Origin: Blastocatellia bacterium | Lineage (GTDB): Bacteria > Acidobacteriota > Blastocatellia > HR10 | Length of the DNA: 64,000 bases | Assembly: GCA_025055075.1 (NCBI GenBank) | Contig: JANWYV010000053.1 | Coordinates: forward strand, 103,331-167,330 | Direction: 5' to 3' | Shown: piece after piece, positions 40,296 through 48,783 of the stretch | Layout: every line of letters starts with the position of its first letter | Numbering within the stretch: position 1 is the first letter of the stretch | Program-made: the position numbers and the translations under genes | The notes under the pieces: generated by a model | Told to the model about the DNA's origin: nothing | What the model saw: only the letters and a program-made list of their open reading frames with translations | Database searches by the model: none

Positions 40296-41246
40296 ATGTC
40301 AGCCGTCATCATCGCGGAGAATTTGACGAAGGAGTACGTGAGCGGATGGCTCGGTCGTCGGCGACATCGTGCCGTGGACCATGTGACGTTGGAAGTAAGA
40401 GAGGGAGAGATCTTCGGCCTGCTCGGTCCCAACGGCGCGGGGAAGACGACGACGATTAAGCTCCTCCTGCAGTTAATCCGACCAACGGAAGGAACCGTTC
40501 GCCTTTTCGGACGCCCGCCGGGAGATCCCGCGGTGCGCGCGCAGCTTGGATTCTTACCGGAGCATCCTTATCTCCCCGAGGCTTTGACGGCGCGCGAACT
40601 CCTGGACTATTTCGGACGGCTCTTCGGCCTCTCTCGCTCAGAGCGGTCGGCGCGAGCGACCGTTGTGTTGCATCAGGTGGGGATTCCCACGTCGGTCGCC
40701 GACCGACCACTGCGGCACCTCTCGCGAGGGGAACTCGCGCGCGTGGGGTTTGCGCAAGCTCTGCTCCATGATCCGAAATTGCTCATCCTGGACGATCCGT
40801 TCGGAGGATTGGATCTCGAAGGGCGACGCCAAGTGCGTGATTTACTAATCCGGTGGCGCGAAGAGGGGAAGACGATCTTCCTCAGCACGCCACTTATCAC
40901 GGAAGCGGAGATCATCTGCGATCGCGTGGCTCTCCTTCATCGCGGGCGCTTGTTGGCATCCGGATCGCCAACCGAACTGGTGCCGCCGACCGAACGGGGG
41001 ACAATGGAGATTCTCGCGCGAGATCTCGCTCCGCAGACGTGTGAATCTCTTCGCGCGCTTGGGTGCGATCTCCATGCCGATCGGACTCTGGTGCGCATCT
41101 GCGCGCCGGCATCAGCGGATGCTTGGGAAGTCGTGGACTTCATCCGACGGTCTGGCGGGCGCGTGATCACCGTGAATCCCTTGCGGAGTCCGTTGGAGCG
41201 ATTCTTCGAGGACGCCGTCACCGCTTCAGAAGCGACGCCGATGTGA
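40296..41246 (+). CDS. ABC transporter ATPase with altered catalytic motifs, candidate PilH-like
   Basis: A 316-residue nucleotide-binding protein. Walker A GPNGAGKTTT (residues 44-53) is intact, so ATP binding is expected. The other motifs deviate: the signature is LSRGE (Arg144 for Gly), Walker B is LLILDDP with Asp167 where the catalytic Glu normally sits, and the H-loop reads FLSTPLITEAE with Pro199 in place of the switch His. Each change is supported by clear codons (40725 CGA, 40794 GAT, 40890 CCA). ATP hydrolysis should be slow or absent unless it pairs with another subunit. It ends in a convergent 29-nt overlap with the next gene. An in-frame GTG at 40287 is an alternative start. Confidence 0.85.
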   Translation: MSAVIIAENLTKEYVSGWLGRRRHRAVDHVTLEVREGEIFGLLGPNGAGKTTTIKLLLQLIRPTEGTVRLFGRPPGDPAVRAQLGFLPEHPYLPEALTARELLDYFGRLFGLSRSERSARATVVLHQVGIPTSVADRPLRHLSRGELARVGFAQALLHDPKLLILDDPFGGLDLEGRRQVRDLLIRWREEGKTIFLSTPLITEAEIICDRVALLHRGRLLASGSPTELVPPTERGTMEILARDLAPQTCESLRALGCDLHADRTLVRICAPASADAWEVVDFIRRSGGRVITVNPLRSPLERFFEDAVTASEATPM

Positions 41247-42114
41247 TCAGGTCGTCCAGGGCTTGAAGAGATCCCGTGGGCAGACGCATCTGGAGCCATG
41301 AGCGTTCGGTCAGATAATAAGCGCGCATCCCATCCAGGTCCCCTTGCGTGCGCAGCGCGAGCAATACGCGGGCGATAGCGCGAAAAAGCGCGGAATGATC
41401 GCGTTCGGTCGCGGGCCGTTCGATCAATCGGCGTTTGAGCGTCTCATACTCGGTGCGCGCAGTGCTGGCGAGTGCGGAGAAATAGGCGGCGTATCGGTGA
41501 AGCGACATGCGGCGGAAAGTCCCATCTTCGTAGGCGAAGACCTGCGCTGGGTAACGCACAGGAGATTCTGGCTCCATCGGGTTCGCGTATTCCGCATGGA
41601 GCACGATCTCCATGATCTCATCGCCGTCGAGGTCGCTCAACTCGGGCGTTCCTTCCCACGAGGCGAAGAGTTGGTGAAGATACCGCCCGCGCTTCGTCAA
41701 GATCACCAGGCCATCGGTGTCGTTCGACGGCGATGAGGTCTTCCGCGGGCGAATGACGATCTCCATCCGGCCATCGCGGGTGAGATCTTCGAGTGTCACC
41801 CGCGTCTCCAGGGGAAAGAGTCGGGATTCGCTTTCCTGACTCTCATTGGTGATCTCCGTCGGCGTCCACGTCCGCGATTGTGGATCGAAGTCGAAGAAGC
41901 GGATGCGGAGGCCCTCGTCTTCCTCCCGCGAGGCTTTTCGCAAGAGGACGAGGTACTCCAGCTCGGGATCCTCATCGGCGTTCCCGACGAGGACGTTGAC
42001 GAGAACCCATCCCTCTTCCGGTATTGATGGGGGAGGAGGGATTTGTCGGGCTGAAGAGAGGAGCAGAGGGGAGCCACAGGCGAGGATCACGGAGAGGAGA
42101 ATTCGCGGCAGCAT
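41218..42114 (-). CDS. Secreted FG-GAP-like protein of unknown function
   Basis: A 298-residue protein with a signal peptide at residues 1-23 (MLPRILLSVILACGSPLLL, then a likely site after SSA). Segments such as GNADEDPELEYLVLL, LEDLTRDGRMEIVIR and ELSDLDGDEIMEIVLHAEY repeat a D-x-D/N-x-D-G pattern that in FG-GAP/VCBS proteins binds calcium between beta-propeller blades. The C-terminal 100 residues are helical. The start at 42114 was chosen for the signal peptide; the frame is open 30 codons further. Its 3' end overlaps the ATPase gene on the other strand by 29 nt. Confidence 0.68.
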   Translation of the reverse strand: MLPRILLSVILACGSPLLLSSARQIPPPPSIPEEGWVLVNVLVGNADEDPELEYLVLLRKASREEDEGLRIRFFDFDPQSRTWTPTEITNESQESESRLFPLETRVTLEDLTRDGRMEIVIRPRKTSSPSNDTDGLVILTKRGRYLHQLFASWEGTPELSDLDGDEIMEIVLHAEYANPMEPESPVRYPAQVFAYEDGTFRRMSLHRYAAYFSALASTARTEYETLKRRLIERPATERDHSALFRAIARVLLALRTQGDLDGMRAYYLTERSWLQMRLPTGSLQALDDLITSASLLKR

Positions 42115-42163
42115 ATTCGACCAATGACCAACGTCCCTCGACCTTCGCCAGCGGTCGCTCCGC

Positions 42164-42940
42164 CTATCGGACGACGCCTTCCAGAGGGCTGCTGGCGCTG
42201 GCATAGAGTCGCTTAGGAATGCGCCCGGCGAGGAAGGCTTTTCGACCCGCCTCGATCCCGAGCTTCATCGCTTCGGCCATGAGCGGCGGATCCTTTGCCA
42301 TCGCGATCGCCGTATTCATCAAGACGCCATCGTAACCCATCTCCATAGCGATCACGGCATCGGAAGCCGTGCCCACGCCCGCGTCCACGATCAACGGCAC
42401 CGAGGTGATCTGTTCGCGAAGGATGCGCAGGTTCGTGTAATTCTGGATGCCGAGGCCAGAGCCAATAGGCGCAGCCAGCGGCATGACGGCCGCGACTCCG
42501 AGATCCACTAATTTCTTCGCAACGACGAGGTCGTCGTTGACATAGGGCAGGACAATGAAGCCTTCCTTCACCAATTGTCGCGCGGCTTTGATCGTCTCCT
42601 CGACATCGGGGAAGAGCGTCAACTCATCGCCGATGACTTCGAGCTTGAGCCATGGCGTTCCGAGCGCTTCGCGCGCCAGATGCGCCGTGCGAATCGCTTC
42701 CTCCGCCGTATGACAGCCCGCTGTGTTCGGGAGCAACAGGTAACGGCTCGTATCGATGTAGTCGAGCAGGGAAGGTTCCCTTCGGTCCAAGTTCACGCGA
42801 CGCACGGCGACGGTGACGATCTCCGCCCCGCTGCGCCGATGCGCTTCCACCATGATTTCTGGCGAGGGATACTTCCCCGTCCCGACGATCAGGCGCGAAC
42901 GAAAGGCGCGACCGGCGATGACCAGCTTGTCGTCGTCCAT
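42164..42940 (-). CDS. thiG: Thiazole synthase
   Basis: Builds the thiamin thiazole from 1-deoxy-D-xylulose 5-phosphate, dehydroglycine and ThiS thiocarboxylate. The 258-residue TIM barrel has the Schiff-base Lys99 in [10 protein letters not shown] and the family blocks [78 protein letters not shown] and [14 protein letters not shown]. thiS, thiF and thiH/thiO are not in the window, so the gene is isolated from the rest of its pathway. It lies 47 nt after the Mut7-C gene. Confidence 0.96.
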   Translation of the reverse strand: MDDDKLVIAGRAFRSRLIVGTGKYPSPEIMVEAHRRSGAEIVTVAVRRVNLDRREPSLLDYIDTSRYLLLPNTAGCHTAEEAIRTAHLAREALGTPWLKLEVIGDELTLFPDVEETIKAARQLVKEGFIVLPYVNDDLVVAKKLVDLGVAAVMPLAAPIGSGLGIQNYTNLRILREQITSVPLIVDAGVGTASDAVIAMEMGYDGVLMNTAIAMAKDPPLMAEAMKLGIEAGRKAFLAGRIPKRLYASASSPLEGVVR

Positions 42941-42987
42941 AGGTCTTTATTGTACTTCGTCAGCGTCGTGGACGAAAGGGTGACCGC

Positions 42988-43440
42988 TCATCCCCTCAAT
43001 AGCTCCTCGATCTTTCGGCTCATCCGCTCGACATGTGTCCCCGCCCAATAGAGGCGGGCGCAGTTGGGACAGCGATAGAACTCCTGCTGCTGCTCGTAAA
43101 CCTTTGCAGGCACTCGCGAGCGAACGCTCTCCCGATCGACCTCCACGAGTCGGGTGTTGCACTCCGGGCATCGAGTGAAGGCGCGGATAAGAGCGCTCAA
43201 GTGAAACTCGGCGACGACCTCCCGAAGCTGATCCTCCCATCGCGTGCTTTTGACCAAATATCCGTTGACCCGTCGGTCGCGAAGCAACCGCGCGTCCTTG
43301 GTGAGAAGCGTGCGCTCCTCGGCCTCGGCGAGGGCGATCAGTTGTTCATCTTGAGCGTTGGGCTGGTAGACGACATCGAAGCCGAGCAACCGCAACCATC
43401 GCGCGAGACGACCGAGCATGACATCTACGACGAATTTCAT
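42988..43440 (-). CDS. Mut7-C RNase domain protein (DUF82)
   Basis: A 150-residue protein with the PIN-like Mut7-C fold: FVVDVMLGRLARWLRLLGFD with the conserved Asp5, a second acidic cluster near residue 32, LLTKDARLL with Asp51 and the closing zinc ribbon with two CxxC pairs (RCPECN and RCPNCA) at about 93-127, followed by YWAGTHVERM. The family is predicted to be a ribonuclease; no bacterial member has a firmly known role that I can cite. The start lies 9 nt behind the epimerase stop, suggesting coupling. Confidence 0.87.
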   Translation of the reverse strand: MKFVVDVMLGRLARWLRLLGFDVVYQPNAQDEQLIALAEAEERTLLTKDARLLRDRRVNGYLVKSTRWEDQLREVVAEFHLSALIRAFTRCPECNTRLVEVDRESVRSRVPAKVYEQQQEFYRCPNCARLYWAGTHVERMSRKIEELLRG

Positions 43441-43449
43441 CGCGATGGC

Positions 43450-44448
43450 CTACAAATATCCCGCCTCGCGGAGCCACGCTTCTGTGCGGCGCATTCCCTC
43501 CTCGAGGGAGACGCGAGGCGTATAGCCGAGGCGTTCTTTCGCCCTCTCGATGCGGAACAACGCGCGATGCTGCAGATAATCCACGATCGTGGGACTGGGC
43601 GGTAGGGGGCGGCCGCGCCAGCGAGCGATCCATCTGGCGAATCGCAAAAGCACCTTCGCTGATGCCGCTGGAAGCTGTGGGATAGAATCTCGGCCGAGCA
43701 TCCGTGCATAATGGCCGAAGAATTCCCTCCACGTCGTCGCCTCTCCATCCGTGATGATGAAGGCCTCCCCCACGGCATCGTCGCGTGTCATCGCGAGCAA
43801 GATCGCATCCACGACGTTGTCCACATAGACATGATTGCAGATGCCATCGGCGCGACCGAGGAGGAACAAGCGATTGGTCTTCAGCAATTCGATGATGCGG
43901 ATCGTCCAATGTCGAGAGTGAGGGCCATAGACGATCCCCGGTCGAAGGATGACGAGCGGCACGCCACGCTGCCGGAAATATTCGAGCGCGACTTTCTCTG
44001 CTTCGATCTTCGTGTCGCAGTAGGCGTTCCCGCAGGGTTGGTAGGGGAAGGTCTCATCCGTTTGATCTCGTGGGAAAATCCCGTAGACGGCGACACTGCT
44101 CACGTGCACGAAGCGCTCGACGCCGGCGTGGGCTGCGGCTTCAAGCACATGGCGCGTGCCCTCGACATTGCTTCGCCAAAATTCCTCCCACGATCCTCGC
44201 TCGGTGACGCGGGCTGCGCAATGGACGACAACGTGACATCCAGCCAAGGCCGCCGGGAGCGTCTCCGGACGCGTGATATCACCGATGGCGATCTCGACTG
44301 AGGGCGCTCGAAGCCGATCGGCCTTCGCCGGATCGCGCGCCAGCGCGCGAATCGAAACGTCAGGATGCTCCCGAAGGCGTTCGATCAGGCGTCCGCCGAT
44401 GAGCCCTGTCGCACCGGTGACCAGTATTCGCTTCCTCGCGAGATCCAT
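43450..44448 (-). CDS. NAD-dependent epimerase/dehydratase (extended SDR)
   Basis: A 332-residue extended SDR acting probably on a nucleotide sugar or sterol-like substrate. Evidence: Rossmann motif VTGATGLIGGRLIERL at about 9-24, VVHCAARV, VHVSSVAVYG with the catalytic Ser, YCDTKIEAE with Tyr and Lys, and RPGIVYGPHSRHW. The tail GYTPRVSLEEGMRRTEAWL is typical for UDP-sugar 4-epimerase-like enzymes and 3-beta-HSD-like proteins. Its ribosome-binding site GGAGGA is inside a perfect 8-bp hairpin, so translation is likely to be controlled. The Mut7-C gene follows. Confidence 0.85.
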   Translation of the reverse strand: MDLARKRILVTGATGLIGGRLIERLREHPDVSIRALARDPAKADRLRAPSVEIAIGDITRPETLPAALAGCHVVVHCAARVTERGSWEEFWRSNVEGTRHVLEAAAHAGVERFVHVSSVAVYGIFPRDQTDETFPYQPCGNAYCDTKIEAEKVALEYFRQRGVPLVILRPGIVYGPHSRHWTIRIIELLKTNRLFLLGRADGICNHVYVDNVVDAILLAMTRDDAVGEAFIITDGEATTWREFFGHYARMLGRDSIPQLPAASAKVLLRFARWIARWRGRPLPPSPTIVDYLQHRALFRIERAKERLGYTPRVSLEEGMRRTEAWLREAGYL

Positions 44449-44457
44449 TCTTTCGCT

Positions 44458-44480
44458 TCCTCCAACGTCGCTTTGGAGGA
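44458..44480 (-). promoter_or_regulatory. Hairpin that hides the Shine-Dalgarno of the epimerase gene
   Basis: In the minus-strand mRNA, UCCUCCAA (44480-44473) pairs perfectly with UUGGAGGA (44465-44458) across a 7-nt loop. The 3' arm contains the GGAGGA ribosome-binding site, 9 nt before the AUG at 44448, and the 5' arm contains UCCUCC, the same sequence as the anti-Shine-Dalgarno of 16S rRNA. This is the layout of an RNA thermometer or of a riboregulated leader. It lies 66 nt after the phosphatase stop, so it may also set the ratio of the two proteins. Confidence 0.65.
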
Positions 44481-44545
44481 GAATCGGAAATCATGCGGTC
44501 GTACACGTCGTGTCCTGAACGGGCATGATCGTGAAACAGCTCGCC

Positions 44546-46273
44546 TCATTGCTGCTGCGCTTTTCTCGAAGACTGAGGGAGCACCACAGAGGAAGCGTTC
44601 GGCAATCGAATCGCCTCCTGCAAGATCCTTCCTGTCGCACCAGCAGGGATTTCGATGCCGAGTAGGGCGGCCAAGGTCGGAGCGAGATCGGCTGGCGTGC
44701 ACGTATGCCGATAAATTCCAGGGACGATCCTCCTCCCGAAGAGAATCAGCGGGACGTGCGCGTCATAGCTGTAAGGGGAACCATGCGTGGTTCCCGTCCG
44801 ACCGCCGGAGATGAATGCGAAAGGCTCCGGGACGAGCGTGACATCGGGACTGCGAGTCGGATGGAAACTCGCGGCCACGCGCCGACCCACGAGATCCGTT
44901 GGGAATCGCCCTTCGAGGAGTTGTGTCCTTGTGTAGTAGCGAGCGATACCTGGGACCTTCAGCGCCGCTTCCCCAGCCATTTGCTCCACCGCGGCAGCGT
45001 CGAGTTGTTTTCGAACGATCGCCTCGCGATTGAGATAGACGAACCCGCTGGAGAGCAGCGGAAGAGCTTTCGGCTCAATCCACGGGCCCTCCCCAAAACG
45101 TGCGCTCAAGGCCTCTTCAATCGCTTGGCGCACAAGAGTTGGAGAGATGCGTCGGCTGCCGAGCTTCATCCGAGCGGCGTACTCTGGGATCGGCGCGACT
45201 CCGTGATCGGCCGTCAGGGCGAGGACGTAGTTAGCATCCGGCCGCGAATCGAGATAGGCCAACAGCGAAGCCAGAGCGCGATCGGTTCGCAGCGTCAGAT
45301 CCACGACCTCTTGGCTGTCGGGGCCGAAATAATGGCCGACCAAATCATTGGTGGAGAAGCTGATCGCCAAAAGATCGGGGAACTCATCGCGCCCGAGTTG
45401 CTCGCCTTCGATCGCCCGTTTCGCCAGTTCGACGAGCACCTCATTGGCAAAGGGGGTGAAGGTGAACGCCGTGTAGAAGGCTGGCCCCGGCTGCGTGAGG
45501 CCGCCGGTGATGTGATGGGGGAAGGTTCGGCTCCCGCCCGGCAAGGGGGTTTCTTCCGGACGATCGTCCGGAGCGGCGAATGCATAGGCGGCTTCCGGAA
45601 AAGCCTTCTCCCACCGCGCGCCGAAATACCGATCCGCCGGACGCGCAGCATTGAAGCGCGCCGCCCATTCCGGCAGCGCGCTCACGTAATAATCGCTTGT
45701 GATGAAGGAGCCGCTCGTTTCATCGAACCAGAGGGCGAGATTGGCGAGTTTTCCCCCAAGGAGAATAGCCGAGCGATCCTTATACGAGAGCGTGATGACC
45801 TTCGATCGGAAATTCGTGCTCAACCGCAGCTCGTCAGCGAACGTCGTGCCGAGCAATCGGTGGGGAGAGGACGCCCGCCCGGAAGAAGCGCCAACGACAT
45901 GCCGAGAGGGATCGGAGACGCTCGTCACGATCTGGCCCATTTCGCGATCATACCAATCGTTATTGATGATCCCGTGAACGGCGGGTGTCGCTCCCGTCGC
46001 GATAGTAGCATGGCCGGGGGCCGTGACCGTCGGCGCATGTTCGTAATGACAGTTGGTGAAAGCGGCTCCATGCGTCAGGAGTCGACGAAAGCCCCCGTCG
46101 CCGAAGAATGGTTCGAATCGGAGCAAGTACTCTTCGCGAAACTGATCAATGACCACGAGCACGATGAGGCGCGGGCGGTCGTCACGTCGTTGCCGTTGGG
46201 CGGAAGGAAGGGCGGCCCACGGAAGCAGCAGCAGAAGAAGAAGCATGAGGCTTCGCCGATATGGTGATTTCAT
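44546..46273 (-). CDS. Secreted alkaline phosphatase, PafA-like
   Basis: A 575-residue member of the type I phosphodiesterase/alkaline phosphatase superfamily. Residues 1-26 are a signal peptide (LMLLLLLLLPWAALPSA). The metal-site motifs are present: VVIDQFREEYLLRF with Asp, the nucleophile Thr in APTVTAPGHATIATGA, NNDWYD, the PafA-type Lys/Arg in SYKDRSAILL, FSTNDLVGHYFGPDS and TADHGVAPIPE, and a last His near THGSPYSYDAHVPLILFG. Like PafA it should be a zinc-dependent periplasmic phosphomonoesterase. It precedes the hairpin-controlled epimerase gene; its 5' end is 47 nt from ribA. Confidence 0.9.
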   Translation of the reverse strand: MKSPYRRSLMLLLLLLLPWAALPSAQRQRRDDRPRLIVLVVIDQFREEYLLRFEPFFGDGGFRRLLTHGAAFTNCHYEHAPTVTAPGHATIATGATPAVHGIINNDWYDREMGQIVTSVSDPSRHVVGASSGRASSPHRLLGTTFADELRLSTNFRSKVITLSYKDRSAILLGGKLANLALWFDETSGSFITSDYYVSALPEWAARFNAARPADRYFGARWEKAFPEAAYAFAAPDDRPEETPLPGGSRTFPHHITGGLTQPGPAFYTAFTFTPFANEVLVELAKRAIEGEQLGRDEFPDLLAISFSTNDLVGHYFGPDSQEVVDLTLRTDRALASLLAYLDSRPDANYVLALTADHGVAPIPEYAARMKLGSRRISPTLVRQAIEEALSARFGEGPWIEPKALPLLSSGFVYLNREAIVRKQLDAAAVEQMAGEAALKVPGIARYYTRTQLLEGRFPTDLVGRRVAASFHPTRSPDVTLVPEPFAFISGGRTGTTHGSPYSYDAHVPLILFGRRIVPGIYRHTCTPADLAPTLAALLGIEIPAGATGRILQEAIRLPNASSVVLPQSSRKAQQQ

Positions 46274-46320
46274 CTCCTAGACCTCCCCGGAGGCGTTCCG
46301 CTTCGGAATCCTCTCACCAC

Positions 46321-46962
46321 TCATACGGAGGAAAGCAGATGACCGAGTTTCTCTTTCTTCGCTCGCAAGTAGGTGATCGTCTCTTCGGTGGGTTCGACTT
46401 CGAGCGGCACGCGCTCGACGATGCAAAGGCCTGCTTTCCGAAGCGCCGCGATCTTATGCGGATTGTTCGAGAGGAGGCGAACCTGACGGATACCGAGCGC
46501 GCGCAGAATGGCGACGCAGTCTTCATAGGATCGCTCATCGGGAGCAAAGCCCAATCGCAAATTGGCCTCCACCGTATCAAGCCCCTGATCTTGCAGCTCG
46601 TAGGCGCGGATTTTGTTCAAGAGGCCGATGCCGCGTCCCTCTTGTTGCTGATAGATGAGAACGCCAACCCCTTCTTGCTCGATCAGCTCCATCGCGCGTC
46701 GCAGCTGCCGTCCGCAATCGCATTTGATCGAGTGGAAGACGTCTCCCGTCAGGCATTGGGAGTGAATGCGAACTAAGCAGGGGCGATCCGAGGAGAGATC
46801 CCCTTTAGCCAGGACGACGTATTCCCGCCCCGTCGTCATGTCTTGAAAGCCGATCACGCGAAATTCGCCGATTTCAGTCGGAAGTCGCGCCTCGGCCACT
46901 TTCTGCATGCGCGGTGGCGCGTTCGATCCGCCCACTCGTTGGCGATCTCCATTTCCTCCCAT
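46321..46962 (-). CDS. ribA: GTP cyclohydrolase II
   Basis: Opens GTP to 2,5-diamino-6-ribosylamino-4-pyrimidinone phosphate, the first step to riboflavin. The 213-residue single-domain enzyme has zinc ligands in [18 protein letters not shown], the GTP-binding VRIHSQ and [15 protein letters not shown], the acid/base region [18 protein letters not shown] and [12 protein letters not shown]. It lacks the RibB domain often fused to it. GGGAGG precedes the ATG at 46962; the frame runs further upstream without similarity. A minus-strand promoter is seen at 47011-47039. Confidence 0.95.
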   Translation of the reverse strand: MGGNGDRQRVGGSNAPPRMQKVAEARLPTEIGEFRVIGFQDMTTGREYVVLAKGDLSSDRPCLVRIHSQCLTGDVFHSIKCDCGRQLRRAMELIEQEGVGVLIYQQQEGRGIGLLNKIRAYELQDQGLDTVEANLRLGFAPDERSYEDCVAILRALGIRQVRLLSNNPHKIAALRKAGLCIVERVPLEVEPTEETITYLRAKKEKLGHLLSSV

Positions 46963-47010
46963 CGCCGTCCTCCCGAATGCGATCTTGCGCTTTCTCTGGT
47001 CGAAGCGGAA

Positions 47011-47039
47011 ATTATTCCACATCTGATGCGGTTCGGCAA
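47011..47039 (-). promoter_or_regulatory. Promoter of ribA
   Basis: Read on the minus strand, TTGCCG (47039-47034) and AATAAT (47016-47011) with a 17-bp spacer, 49 bp before the ATG. It is divergent from the amino-acid permease promoter, whose -35 box begins only 25 bp away. Confidence 0.55.
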
Positions 47040-47063
47040 ATGCGCGTTTTGATTGCTCGCATC

Positions 47064-47092
47064 TTGACAGGCGATCGGATTCGCCGCATAAT
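47064..47092 (+). promoter_or_regulatory. Promoter of the amino-acid transporter operon, with spacer dyad
   Basis: A consensus TTGACA (47064-47069) and CATAAT (47087-47092) with 17 bp between. The spacer holds an inverted repeat GGCGA-n6-TCGCC (47070-47085), a possible repressor site placed exactly where binding would block RNA polymerase. The leader to the ATG at 47163 would be about 65 nt. Confidence 0.7.
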
Positions 47093-47162
47093 CGCCACTC
47101 GCAAGCGGAAGGGGGGGGAGCAGAATCGTGCGAGAACCATACGCACCGGGAGGCGAAGGAGC

Positions 47163-48737
47163 ATGACGCGTCAACTCTTCGCGAAGAAATCGGTCGAGAC
47201 CTTGAGGGCTGAAGCGTTCGATACGGAGCATGGGCTGCGGCGAGCGCTCGGTCCAATTAATCTCGTCTCCTTGGGGATCGGAGCCATCATCGGGGCGGGG
47301 ATTTTCGTCCTCACGGGGAATGCGGCGGCGCAATATGCGGGGCCGGCGATCGTTCTCTCGTTCATTCTGGCGGGGATCGGATGCGCCTTCGCCGGATTGT
47401 GTTATGCGGAGATGGCTTCGATGATCCCCATTGCCGGGAGCGCCTACACATATTCGTATGCGACGATGGGCGAATTCTTCGCCTGGATCATCGGCTGGGA
47501 CCTGATCCTGGAATATTCGCTCGGGGCGGCGACGGTTGCGATCGGATGGTCCGGATACGTCGTCAGCTTCCTGCGCGATTTGGGCATCGAGATCCCCCCG
47601 CAATTGACGGCGGCGACGGGAACGCGACTTGTCGAAGTGCCGGGCGAGGGATGGCGCACTTTGACGACGGAGCTGACCCGGCATTTAGCCGAGAAGGGGA
47701 TAGACGTCGCCACCTTGCCGCAGGTGACGGCGCTCTTCAATCTCCCAGCCGTCTTCATCATCGCTGTGGTGACGGCGATCCTCATCGTCGGGATCCGGGA
47801 GTCGGCCAACGTGAACAATGTCATCGTCGCGCTGAAGATCACCGTCCTGTTGGTCTTCTCCGCTGCCGGGTTGGCGTACTTGATTCAGAATCCGGAGGTT
47901 TGGAGGGAAAATTGGAGCGACTTCATCCCGGAGAACCAGGGGGAGTTCGGTAAGTACGGTTGGAGTGGCATCCTGCGCGGTGCTGGCGTGATCTTTTTCG
48001 CGTACATCGGCTTCGATGCGGTTTCCACGGCGGCGCAAGAAGCCAAGAATCCACAGCGGGACATGCCCATCGGGATTTTGGGGAGTCTGGCCATCTGTAC
48101 GCTCATCTACATCTTGGTCTCCGGGGTGTTGACAGGGGTCGTGCATTATTCCCGTTTGCTCGTCCCAGATCCGGTCGCCGTCGGCATTGACGCGACCGGA
48201 GCGAAGTGGTTGGCGCCGATCGTGAAGCTTGGGGCGATCGGCGGCTTGACTTCCGTGATTTTGGTCATGTTGCTCGGGCAACCGCGCATCTTCTGGACGA
48301 TGGCGCGCGACGGATTGCTGCCGCCCGCTTTCGCGAAAGTTCATCCACGATTTCGGACGCCGTACATCACGACCCTTGTGACCGGCCTCGGCGTGGCGAT
48401 TGCGGCAGGGCTTTCGCCAATCCACGTAGTGGGCGAGTTGGTGAGCATCGGGACGTTGTTGGCGTTCGTGCTCGTTTGTGCGGGAGTGCTCGTGCTCCGA
48501 TACACGAATCCCAATGCGCCGCGACCGTTCCGCGCGCCGCTTGTGCCGCTGACGCCGATTCTCGGTGCTTTGATCTGCTTGGCCCAAATGGTCGGGTTGC
48601 CCTGGCATACGTGGGAGCGCTTGCTCATCTGGATGGCGATCGGAATGATCGTGTACTTCGCCTATGGCATTCGCCGAAGCAGATTGCGGCTTGCGACTTC
48701 CGGCGCCGCTGAGCCCGGGGCGAGCGAACGGGCGTAG
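47163..48737 (+). CDS. APC-family amino-acid permease (CAT/YfnA-like)
   Basis: A 524-residue secondary transporter with about 12-14 helices. The APC motif [20 protein letters not shown] begins the first helix; [20 protein letters not shown] and [20 protein letters not shown] are the classic cationic-amino-acid-transporter segments, and [20 protein letters not shown] is the conserved loop of this subfamily. A polar loop of about 40 residues ([17 protein letters not shown]) is larger than usual. It is the first of three transporters in a row and has a consensus promoter. Cationic or neutral amino acids are the likely cargo. Confidence 0.9.
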   Translation: MTRQLFAKKSVETLRAEAFDTEHGLRRALGPINLVSLGIGAIIGAGIFVLTGNAAAQYAGPAIVLSFILAGIGCAFAGLCYAEMASMIPIAGSAYTYSYATMGEFFAWIIGWDLILEYSLGAATVAIGWSGYVVSFLRDLGIEIPPQLTAATGTRLVEVPGEGWRTLTTELTRHLAEKGIDVATLPQVTALFNLPAVFIIAVVTAILIVGIRESANVNNVIVALKITVLLVFSAAGLAYLIQNPEVWRENWSDFIPENQGEFGKYGWSGILRGAGVIFFAYIGFDAVSTAAQEAKNPQRDMPIGILGSLAICTLIYILVSGVLTGVVHYSRLLVPDPVAVGIDATGAKWLAPIVKLGAIGGLTSVILVMLLGQPRIFWTMARDGLLPPAFAKVHPRFRTPYITTLVTGLGVAIAAGLSPIHVVGELVSIGTLLAFVLVCAGVLVLRYTNPNAPRPFRAPLVPLTPILGALICLAQMVGLPWHTWERLLIWMAIGMIVYFAYGIRRSRLRLATSGAAEPGASERA

Positions 48738-48783
48738 GAGACACCAGCGTCATTAGACTTAGAGGTCGCGAGGAGTTGAGGCT

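Noticed and set aside
46100..46130. GGTTCGAAT near the 5' end of the phosphatase gene, again tRNA-like.
   Set aside because: It is within a well-supported coding sequence on the other strand and no cloverleaf arms flank it.
44705..46267. A 520-codon plus-strand open frame opposite the phosphatase gene.
   Set aside because: High GC and biased codon use create long antisense frames here; the composition is basic and low in hydrophobic blocks, with no domain, while the minus-strand phosphatase motifs are complete.
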